From assembly GCA_046160825.1 (NCBI GenBank), contig JBJXHC010000068.1, positions 1-13,754 on the forward strand: a stretch of DNA of 13,754 nt, given 5' to 3'. Position numbers and translations under genes: made by a program. Under the pieces are notes generated by a model. The model did not search any database and was not told the origin of the DNA. It was given only the letters and a program-made list of their open reading frames with translations. Shown in pieces: positions 7,400 to 13,754 of the stretch (position 1 is the stretch's first letter; each line of letters begins with the position of its first letter). The DNA is from JBJXHC01 sp046160825 (GTDB lineage: Bacteria > Bacteroidota > Ignavibacteria > UBA10030 > UBA6906).

Positions 7400-8502
7400 T
7401 CAGCCGCTACTGTATGAAAAACACGCTCCAAGCCATGGAGGTGTTTTTGGAGATGAAAATCCGTCACGAATCTGTTGCGACCGGCAAAGCCCAATCTCTT
7501 TCGAAGCTGACCGTCAGAAAGCAGTCTGCCCAACGCCTCGGAAAGCGCCAGAGGTTCACGCAGTGGAACAAGAATCCCCTCTTCTCCATCACGGACGATA
7601 TCCGGAAGAGCGCGCCAGCGCGTGGCAACAATCGGAAGAGAAAACTGCATGGCTTCGATCAGGACTACCGGCTGCCCTTCCGTCTCATACGAAGGAAAGC
7701 AAAAGATGTCAGCATCAGCGTATTCCTGCCACTTGTCATTCCCTGATCTTACTCCGGCGAATACGACGTGGCCATCAAGTTCCTGGTTTCGAACAAAGTC
7801 ATGTACCCTGATGCGAACAGTGTCGTTGGCAAAATCACCGACGACCGTAAAGAGAAACACCTCCCCTTGATCACGCAAAATGCGGCAGGCCGCCAGAGCA
7901 TCGAAGATCCCTTTTGCTTCACTGATCGCCCCGACAAAAAGAATGCGAGGAATTCCAGTCGCGGCTTGTCGACTCACCCTTGAGGAAACGTCTTCGATAC
8001 CGTTCGGGACAACTTCGATGCGTTTCGGGACAATCCATTGTACTTCATTTTGGAGTGATGGGAGCAAGACGATGGCAGTATCAGCGCGACCGTAGACATA
8101 CACTGCGATGCGACGCAACAGCGGAGAGATCATCTGTTGGAGTTGATCAAATGCCCCGGCGTGAAAATGAAGGACAAGACGTTTTGCGCACCAGCGTACT
8201 AACAGGAGAGTCAGAATATCGCGATAGAATGGAACCCGTTGCGGGCCTGCCGGAGGATAGTACAGAACATCAATGGGGCCATTCAGCCGTTGCCTCCATA
8301 CGTCAAGGACAACGCGAAACAAGCGCAGTACTTTGAGGAGAGAGAATCGCCCTACATCATCAATCGATTCAGAGTAGGCAAGTCTGATATGCCTCTTTTC
8401 ACACCAGTCCCATGTTGCATTAACCAGGTATGCCTGCATTACCGCCTGACCATGAAACGGTGGCGGTGTCTGGGCGAGAAGAAGAATATTCTTCACATCC
8501 AC
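7396..8502 (-). CDS. GT4-like glycosyltransferase (GT-B fold)
   Basis: This 368-residue protein begins with ILLLAQTPPPFHGQAVMQAY, a glycine-containing first loop common in GT4 enzymes. The donor-binding half starts at RILFVGAISEAKGIFDALAA (186-205) and has the EX7E motif in YETEGQPVVLIEAM (Glu275 and Glu283), then LPIVATRWRALPDIV. It should transfer a sugar from a nucleotide donor to the growing lipid-linked unit in the cytoplasm; donor not determinable. An in-frame TGA lies two codons upstream of the GTG at 8502, so the start is that GTG, the GTG two codons later (8496), or the first ATG at codon 22, which would lose the first strand. No clear ribosome binding site is present. It ends in a 4-nt GTGA overlap with the flippase. 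A 108-nt gap separates it from the epimerase. Confidence 0.9.
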   Translation of the reverse strand: MDVKNILLLAQTPPPFHGQAVMQAYLVNATWDWCEKRHIRLAYSESIDDVGRFSLLKVLRLFRVVLDVWRQRLNGPIDVLYYPPAGPQRVPFYRDILTLLLVRWCAKRLVLHFHAGAFDQLQQMISPLLRRIAVYVYGRADTAIVLLPSLQNEVQWIVPKRIEVVPNGIEDVSSRVSRQAATGIPRILFVGAISEAKGIFDALAACRILRDQGEVFLFTVVGDFANDTVRIRVHDFVRNQELDGHVVFAGVRSGNDKWQEYADADIFCFPSYETEGQPVVLIEAMQFSLPIVATRWRALPDIVRDGEEGILVPLREPLALSEALGRLLSDGQLRKRLGFAGRNRFVTDFHLQKHLHGLERVFHTVAAE

Positions 8503-8610
8503 ACATCACCGTAAGCGAGACACAGAAATCTACTTTCATCAATCAAGGGCATTGTATTTTGAGAAAGACCATTGTGGGAATTCAGAAATACTTCGTTCCC
8601 TCCTCCTTAC
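8503..8610. other. 108-nt gap between epimerase and GT4 genes
   Basis: No gene can be supported. On the minus strand a purine-rich AAGGAGGAGGG (8608 down to 8598) follows the epimerase stop but has no ATG, GTG or TTG at a usable distance. A 19-residue frame starts at ATG 8552 and ends at TGA 8495-8493, overlapping the GT4 start region. A TACAAT-like box exists but without a credible -35. Possible leader or promoter region. Confidence 0.3.
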
Positions 8611-9582
8611 TTAGACCGTGAGTTTCATTTCTTGCACTTGTCGTTCAATCCATTTGTATGTTGCCCCCAACCCATCACGCAGGCTCGTTGACGGGGACCA
8701 ACCGAGCTTTTGGCGGATGAGTGCATTGTCAGAGTTCCTTCCCCGAACTCCAGTCGGACCCTCAACATGGTGCAACGTCAAACGTTTGCCGGCGATTTGC
8801 ATGGCATACTCTGCAAGCTGATTAATGGTCACCATTTCCTCTGAACCGATATTCACGGGACCTACAAAGTCCGAATTCATCATTCTCCGAACCCCTTCCA
8901 CACACTCGTCGACATAAAGGAACGATCTCGTTTGCTTCCCATCGCCCCATATCTCGATTTCGCCCCCATCCTTGGCCTCAGCCACTTTTCTGCATATTGC
9001 AGCGGGCGCCTTTTCTCGACCGCCAGTCCAAGTCCCCTCTGGGCCAAAGATATTATGGAACCTTGCCACACGTACCTGCAACCCATAGTTCCTCATATAA
9101 GCAAGGAAGAGCCGCTCGCTGAATAATTTCTCCCAACCATACTCACTGTCCGGAGCAGCGGGGTAGGCGGAATCTTCTGAACACTTCGGATTATCCGGAT
9201 CTTCCTGATTATATGCGGGATACATACAGGCCGAAGAGGAATAGAATACCTTCTTTGCCCCCACGAGACGGCATTGTTCGGCCATGTTCAGATTGATTGT
9301 CGCAGAGTTGTGCATCACATCAGCATCGTGATTTCCGGTGAAGATATATCCGGCACCTCCCATATCCGCAGCAAGTTGATAGACTTCGTCAAAAGGGATA
9401 TCGAGGATATCCCGGACGATCGACTGGTCACGTAGATCGCCAACAATAAATTCATCCGCAAGCGTGGGACTGAATTCAGGATGCTTCAGATCCACGCCTC
9501 GAACCCAATGTCCCTCTTTCGTCAACCGTTTGACAAGATGGGATCCAATAAATCCGCCTGCGCCTGTTACCAGAACCTTCAT
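8611..9582 (-). CDS. GDP-mannose 3,5-epimerase-like extended SDR sugar-nucleotide epimerase
   Basis: This is an extended short-chain dehydrogenase/reductase of 323 residues from the ATG at 9582. Numbering here counts from the GTG at 9588, two codons earlier. The NAD-binding site is GAGGFIGSH (9-17). Plant GDP-mannose 3,5-epimerase features recur: AADMGGAGYI (73-82), SSSACMYP (117-124), YGWEK (150-154), RFHNIFGPEGTWTGG (176-190), REKAPAA (191-197), ECVEGV (228-233) and GVRGRNSDN (280-288). From memory, the Arabidopsis catalytic residues Cys145, Tyr174, Lys178 and Lys217 fall at Cys121, Tyr150, Lys154 and Lys193, one constant offset of 24. The enzyme would convert GDP-D-mannose to GDP-L-galactose, perhaps with GDP-L-gulose, giving the polysaccharide an L-sugar. 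The ATG is preferred because AGAGAG lies 5 nt upstream of it and directly abuts the GTG. Other epimerases or 4,6-dehydratases of this superfamily are less likely. Confidence 0.85.
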   Translation of the reverse strand: MKVLVTGAGGFIGSHLVKRLTKEGHWVRGVDLKHPEFSPTLADEFIVGDLRDQSIVRDILDIPFDEVYQLAADMGGAGYIFTGNHDADVMHNSATINLNMAEQCRLVGAKKVFYSSSACMYPAYNQEDPDNPKCSEDSAYPAAPDSEYGWEKLFSERLFLAYMRNYGLQVRVARFHNIFGPEGTWTGGREKAPAAICRKVAEAKDGGEIEIWGDGKQTRSFLYVDECVEGVRRMMNSDFVGPVNIGSEEMVTINQLAEYAMQIAGKRLTLHHVEGPTGVRGRNSDNALIRQKLGWSPSTSLRDGLGATYKWIERQVQEMKLTV

Positions 9583-9632
9583 TGTCACTCTCTATTTTGC
9601 AGAATCTTCATGTATAGAAAACACGATCGGCG

Positions 9633-10433
9633 TTAGAAACTCTTCTTTATCCCAAGCATCTGTCCGGCAACTAACACCAAGAACTTTGGATTGTTGATGA
9701 GATATCGAAGATAGAGTCTCCTGGGTTCTTGAATTAGTCTGTAGAGCCATTCCAAGCCCGCCACCTGCATCCATCCCGGCGCCCTCTGGAGCCTCCCAGT
9801 ATTGTAATCAAACGCCGCGCCAACTCCTAACATGACACCGACTTTGAGCTTTCCCTTCATCTGAGAAATCCATCGTTCTTGCTTTGGTGTACTCAAACCC
9901 ACCCATAGTATGTCGGGACTTGTCTTGTTAATGATGTCGACCAAAGCAGATTGTTCGGTTTCTGACAATTCACGAAACGGGGGACAATACGTTCCGGCGA
10001 TCTTCATACCGGGATAGCAACGCTCCATCCTCCCGGCAAGCTCAGCCGCGACCCCTTCGTTTCCGCCATAAAAAAAATGGGAGCATCCGGACATCGCTGA
10101 TTCTTTGCAGACTTCAAGCATAAGGTCTGGACCAAACACTCTCCCGATTTTGTCGAATCCACAGAGTTTGCCAATCCACACGATGGGTACCCCATCAGGA
10201 ACATTTAGATCGGCGTTATTTAAGATTGAGCGAAACGATTCGTCATGTTCCGCTTCAATGACACCATGGACGCCGCTCACACAAACGAATCGTCCTATAG
10301 AATTCCGCTGTCGGCCCCAACCCAAGATATGTTCCACGGCAGAGCGCATGTTGACAATACTGAATGCTGTCCCAATTACGGTGAGGCGGCCATTGCCCAC
10401 AAAACGATCTTTGAGGAAGTTCATCGGTACCAA
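9633..10433 (-). CDS. WecG/TagA/CpsF-family glycosyltransferase
   Basis: This 266-residue protein matches the WecG/TagA/CpsF family across its length: NADLNVPDGVPIVW (73-86, with the conserved Asp80 that is a catalytic candidate in TagA-type enzymes), FYGGNEGVA, GTYCPPF (147-153), VGLSTPKQERWI (178-189) and GVGAAFDYNTG (203-213). The C-terminal RAPGWMQVAGLEWLYRL with EPRRLYLRY is the arginine-rich appendage that in this family helps membrane binding and active-site closure. Enzymes of this family transfer a sugar such as N-acetylmannosamine or its uronic acid onto a lipid-pyrophosphate-linked sugar, an early step in the repeat unit. The exact donor is not readable. The frame can start at TTG 10433 or at ATG 10424; the ATG removes only three residues and may be the true start. 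It lies 11 nt after the Wzz gene. Confidence 0.92.
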   Translation of the reverse strand: MVPMNFLKDRFVGNGRLTVIGTAFSIVNMRSAVEHILGWGRQRNSIGRFVCVSGVHGVIEAEHDESFRSILNNADLNVPDGVPIVWIGKLCGFDKIGRVFGPDLMLEVCKESAMSGCSHFFYGGNEGVAAELAGRMERCYPGMKIAGTYCPPFRELSETEQSALVDIINKTSPDILWVGLSTPKQERWISQMKGKLKVGVMLGVGAAFDYNTGRLQRAPGWMQVAGLEWLYRLIQEPRRLYLRYLINNPKFLVLVAGQMLGIKKSF

Positions 10434-10444
10434 GTACTCTTCGC

Positions 10445-11476
10445 TTATTGCGTTGGCGCGTGCTCACTTCTACGTACAAGGGACTGGGTGATCGCCATCC
10501 ATTGGGTGGCATACTTTGATTGGACGACGACAAACACGCACATCGCAACAAGAGTTACGAAAAATACGATCAGCGTATTGATCAACCGCCGCGGTCTCTC
10601 CTTTTTCACAGCAGGCCGGGCCGGATCAAGCACATTGACGATGGCAATGTTCTTTATCTCCTCAATCTTGGCCAGTTCGGACTGCTTGACCAGCTCGATA
10701 TACACCGTGGACTTCACCTGCACCTCACGCATCTTGCGTTCCTGCTCGACAAGAAGTTGAGGAGAATCAATGACGCGTCTATTTTTCTCTCTGAATGCCA
10801 GGAGCGCATTCTCTGCATGACGAAGTTCTTCCTCCACCTGTGTGAGTCGCACATCTACCCACTTCCTTTGCTCTGTAGCATTTGACACACGCTTCAGTCG
10901 CATGAACTTATCAAGCTCGTCTATAAGGGCGTTCAGCACATCGGCGGCGAGTCGGGGTTCCCGCATTTCAAGGGTAACAGTAACGAGCCCCGTCTTCACT
11001 TCGTACGTCGTGACAAGTAGCTCTTGCATCTCTTTCACCGCCTCTGCCGCATTTTCCTCGGGAGTCTCTTCGTCAAGCTCGAAGAACTCGATCAATGTCA
11101 CCGGTTGAGGAAACTTGGCGGTCTGATAACGACGGTCGATCACAATCCGCAACACGGTTTCACTTGACATGATGAGCGGGTACAGGCGGGCGATTTCGCT
11201 TCCCGGCATACTTACTCCGGCCAATTGTGCCACGTCCGCAAATTGACTGAGGGCGGACAGCTTGTTCTTTTCTGTTTCGGGGAGAATTTTCGCAGTAGAT
11301 TTGAAGTAGGCAGGCAAAATAAAGTTGATGCCGAGGGCAAGAACTGCGGCCGCAAAAGAAATAATGAGAACACGACGACGATGTTGCCAGATTGGCGAAA
11401 CAACATCCGAAAGCGAAAGTGCAGGTTCTTCAGAGTGCGGTGTGAGGTTGTCCACAGAATCTTGTTGAGTGTTCAT
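10445..11476 (-). CDS. Wzz-type polysaccharide co-polymerase / chain-length determinant protein
   Basis: This 343-residue protein has the two-helix plan of polysaccharide co-polymerases. A short cytoplasmic tail leads to a membrane helix at about 35-57 (VLIISFAAAVLALGINFILP). A periplasmic domain follows with a Wzz-type start (KSTAKILPE) and a long charged coiled-coil stretch at about 195-275. The proline-containing VLDPARPAVKKERPRR (282-297) leads into the second helix at about 299-319. It stops shortly after that helix, so there is no tyrosine-kinase domain as in Wzc-like proteins. It should sit in the inner membrane, set chain length with the polymerase and pair with the SLBB export protein encoded 40 nt upstream. 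The ATG at 11476 is the natural start, with only a weak ribosome binding site. Confidence 0.9.
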   Translation of the reverse strand: MNTQQDSVDNLTPHSEEPALSLSDVVSPIWQHRRRVLIISFAAAVLALGINFILPAYFKSTAKILPETEKNKLSALSQFADVAQLAGVSMPGSEIARLYPLIMSSETVLRIVIDRRYQTAKFPQPVTLIEFFELDEETPEENAAEAVKEMQELLVTTYEVKTGLVTVTLEMREPRLAADVLNALIDELDKFMRLKRVSNATEQRKWVDVRLTQVEEELRHAENALLAFREKNRRVIDSPQLLVEQERKMREVQVKSTVYIELVKQSELAKIEEIKNIAIVNVLDPARPAVKKERPRRLINTLIVFFVTLVAMCVFVVVQSKYATQWMAITQSLVRRSEHAPTQ

Positions 11477-11516
11477 AATACGGACTCATGGACGTTGAAA
11501 TGTCGGGCACGAGGCA

Positions 11517-13754
11517 CTATTTCGTCGTCTGCCAGATAATGAATGCAACCGTAACGGCGCTTGTGAGAATGGCAAAAAGATCCTTGACTGTGGCTGCCAC
11601 ATCCACTGGCTCGCCCTCATTGGAGGGCGGCGGCAGCTTCAATACATCAATCGTTGATCCTTCAGGAACCTCCGGGTTACTGCTCAACCATCCGAAATCA
11701 ACTCTCCTGGACTCACCGCTCGGCTTTACCAACACCGCATAGTTGGAGCTATCGGTCAAACCTCCGGCACGATTCAGGTAGTCCATCACGTCGTCACCAT
11801 CGATGAACGAAAGCAATCCGGCATTATTCACTTCTCCGCGCACCTGGACGGTATGTGGTTTCGACGGAATAAAGATGCTATCTCCTTGCAGCAACACTAT
11901 GTCATGGAGCGGGTTCCTTCTTACAAATGCCTCCGAGAAATCGAGCAGCAATCGTTTTCCGAGTCTGTAAAACCGCGCACCACCCATATAACTTGTCTGT
12001 GTTGGACCGCCCGCACGTTCAAGGATTTCAGAGAGTCGTTCGGCCCGACGCTGCAAGCTGTAAACACCCGGATACCGGACATCACCTTCGATGGAGATAA
12101 TGAGCTGTGTGACGAAGTTGGGATTCGGCTTGACAAGAATCTCATCTCGATGGGCAAGCAGGAAATCGCCACCATTGCCTCCCCCGATTTCATCAGGATG
12201 AGGAGGTGTCTCCAACGTCGGCGAAAATTCCGTAGGAACAAGAGGGTGAAGAATAATGGCAAGGGAATCACCGGAGAGTCCGCGCGGGAGAACGCGGGAA
12301 ACCTCCGCAGCAAGAAGTTCAGCGTCTTCCGTATAGCCGCCGGCAAGCGGGATAATATCCTTGAGCGTCATATTCGTACTGAGCGGGTAGCGCCCCGGTC
12401 GCTTCACGCTTCCACTGATGGAGACAAATCGATCCTTCACCTCAATAATTTCCGTCGAGTAGATGGAGATGGAGTCACGCGGCATCAACACCTGATCGAA
12501 TTGGGGATCATCAAGCAGCGCCTGAAGATTAAACGATATGATTTCTCTCGTAAGCATGTCGGGATTCAGTCTTGTAAGGTGAGCAAATCCCATGTATGTT
12601 TTCGGTTGAACTCCCCTGGCCGCTGCGATTAATTCCCGGAGAGTCTTTACCTCGCCGAGTTCGTACCGTCCCGGTCTCCATACCGAACCGCCAATCATAA
12701 CATAATTTCTCTTCTCGTCCAGTACGGAGAACACCTGAACTTCATCGGCATCGTACAGCGGAACATCGGCAACCGACCCGGCCAAAACACCCTGGAGGCC
12801 AACATCAACAACACGTCGATCCTCCACCCCCGTTCTTTCCGCCATGGGTTTGATACGATCGATCTGGGCATTGCCATCATACGCCGTGGGGAGTACACCA
12901 CCGCAAACACGGAGCAACGTTTGGAGATTCTCGCCTTCCTTGAGTTCATACACGGCAGGCCGCCGAACCTCTCCGCGAATTTCCACCGTCTTCCCACGCA
13001 CGGAGACGAAAATAATATCATTATTCTGAACGCGGATGTCATTTGTCTGGTCGGCTCCAGTCAAGTAGTCATACAAATCAACCCGCGCAATCAATTTGTT
13101 CCCGCGAATAACACGGATATCACGCAAGCTCCCTTTCACCGTTGGGCCTCCGACACTATGCAGCGAGTTAAACACGGTTGCGTAACTGCCAACGGTATAT
13201 CCACCCGGCTTCTCAACTTCGCCCATGACAAAGATTCGCTTGGGGCGGAGACGCGACACTGTCACATCGAGCCATACGGTGGGAGGCTGCGCAACAAGAC
13301 CGGAGTACGATCTGGACATTTGTCGTTTGAGTGATTCCTGCGCGCGTTCAAGCGTCAACCCGGAAACAAGAACCTGTCCTACAGTGGGAATGAATATTCT
13401 CCCCTCCTTGTCCACTCTCAACTCATTTTGAAACTCAACCTGACCCCATACACTGATGCGAATAACATCTTCTGACCCGATCACATATTCAGGATCCGCC
13501 GGGCCACTTGCTGAAGGTTCGAACCCTGGTGGAACTTCCAGGAACACGTCGTACCCGAAGTATCGAAGCCCGTTCTTGCTGACCGGAAGTTCACTTCGCT
13601 TTCTCGCTGCGCCCGCATTCCCTTCAAGTTTCCCTTCCTCTCTCGTTTCGTTCTTGTCAGTCATAAGACTGTCGGGTGAAATCATGAGCGAGTCCGACGT
13701 CTTCATATCGTTCCCTGGAGTACTGAGGTACTTCTCCAACGGTATGCCGAGTTC
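11517..13754 (-). CDS. Multi-SLBB outer-membrane polysaccharide export protein (Wza-related), 5' end cut by window edge
   Basis: The frame is open to the right edge. Reading in from the edge gives ELGIP, then a TTG at 13739 that could be taken as a start; with no signal peptide seen, the real N-terminus is probably outside. Numbering here is from that TTG. After FGYDVF (61-66) comes a polysaccharide-export domain (PEYVIGSEDVIRISVWG, about 83-160). Six SLBB-like units follow, each opening with a variant of [IV]xGxVxxPGxY at about 168, 251, 346, 437, 546 and 629; the sixth is the most divergent (VRGEVNNAGLLSF). A hydrophobic helix at about 718-736 ends the protein, as in Wza-type channels where the C-terminal helix crosses the outer membrane. 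It should form the export pore partnered with the adjacent Wzz protein. Repeat boundaries are by eye. Confidence 0.9.
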   Translation of the reverse strand, partial: ELGIPLEKYLSTPGNDMKTSDSLMISPDSLMTDKNETREEGKLEGNAGAARKRSELPVSKNGLRYFGYDVFLEVPPGFEPSASGPADPEYVIGSEDVIRISVWGQVEFQNELRVDKEGRIFIPTVGQVLVSGLTLERAQESLKRQMSRSYSGLVAQPPTVWLDVTVSRLRPKRIFVMGEVEKPGGYTVGSYATVFNSLHSVGGPTVKGSLRDIRVIRGNKLIARVDLYDYLTGADQTNDIRVQNNDIIFVSVRGKTVEIRGEVRRPAVYELKEGENLQTLLRVCGGVLPTAYDGNAQIDRIKPMAERTGVEDRRVVDVGLQGVLAGSVADVPLYDADEVQVFSVLDEKRNYVMIGGSVWRPGRYELGEVKTLRELIAAARGVQPKTYMGFAHLTRLNPDMLTREIISFNLQALLDDPQFDQVLMPRDSISIYSTEIIEVKDRFVSISGSVKRPGRYPLSTNMTLKDIIPLAGGYTEDAELLAAEVSRVLPRGLSGDSLAIILHPLVPTEFSPTLETPPHPDEIGGGNGGDFLLAHRDEILVKPNPNFVTQLIISIEGDVRYPGVYSLQRRAERLSEILERAGGPTQTSYMGGARFYRLGKRLLLDFSEAFVRRNPLHDIVLLQGDSIFIPSKPHTVQVRGEVNNAGLLSFIDGDDVMDYLNRAGGLTDSSNYAVLVKPSGESRRVDFGWLSSNPEVPEGSTIDVLKLPPPSNEGEPVDVAATVKDLFAILTSAVTVAFIIWQTTK

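Noticed and set aside
8558..8587. Nine-residue frame from an ATG in the epimerase/GT4 gap
   Set aside because: Too short, no ribosome binding site and no overlap with a neighbouring gene.
11853..12632. Plus-strand open frame of 259 codons
   Set aside because: Antisense to the SLBB repeats; basic, motif-free translation and no ribosome binding site.
11517..13739. TTG at 13739 as the true start of the export protein
   Set aside because: The frame continues to the edge without a stop, there is no signal peptide after the TTG, and exporters of this kind need one.
1..13754. Mobile element, CRISPR array, tRNA or rRNA
   Set aside because: I saw no transposase motifs, terminal inverted repeats, regularly spaced repeats or tRNA-like cloverleaf sequence on either strand.

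Overview
The whole 13.75-kb window is one co-directional block of cell-surface polysaccharide genes, all on the minus strand, so transcription runs from the right edge to the left. The organism looks like a Gram-negative bacterium. The export protein carries a FGYDVF-type N-terminal motif and six SLBB-like repeats, an arrangement I associate with the Bacteroidota/Ignavibacteriota (FCB) group. That placement is an inference from protein style, not a measurement. Base composition is mixed (about half G+C by eye), and GTG starts appear frequent.

Layout in transcription order. 13754-11517: multi-SLBB outer-membrane polysaccharide export protein, open at its 5' end. 11476-10445: Wzz-type chain-length/co-polymerase protein without a kinase domain. 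10433-9633: WecG/TagA/CpsF glycosyltransferase. 9582-8611: sugar-nucleotide epimerase very like GDP-mannose 3,5-epimerase. 8502-7396: GT4-like glycosyltransferase. 7399-5909: Wzx-type flippase. 5907-3997: AsnB-type glutamine amidotransferase/asparagine synthetase. 4000-2855: second GT4-like glycosyltransferase. 2858-1971: class I SAM methyltransferase. 1876-779: DegT/DnrJ/EryC1/StrS sugar aminotransferase. 704-1: second class I methyltransferase, cut by the left edge.

Together these fit a Wzx/Wzy-type pathway. The epimerase and aminotransferase supply unusual sugar nucleotides. Three glycosyltransferases build the repeat unit, and the amidotransferase and methyltransferases decorate it. The flippase turns it across the inner membrane, and the Wzz and SLBB proteins handle chain length and export. 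No Wzy polymerase and no membrane phosphoglycosyltransferase that starts the repeat unit lies in the window, so the locus should continue at one or both ends.

The genes from the first GT4 gene to the methyltransferase (8502-1971) are packed with 4-nt GTGA overlaps or a 1-nt gap and look translationally coupled. The larger non-coding gaps are 8503-8610 (108 nt), 1877-1970 (94 nt, with short repeats and the clearest ribosome binding site) and 705-778 (74 nt, with a strong hairpin). No gap reaches 300 nt. I see no RNA gene, CRISPR array, insertion sequence or plus-strand gene. Nothing here is clearly an undescribed system; the best leads are the plant-like GDP-mannose 3,5-epimerase and the amidotransferase built into the glycan operon.
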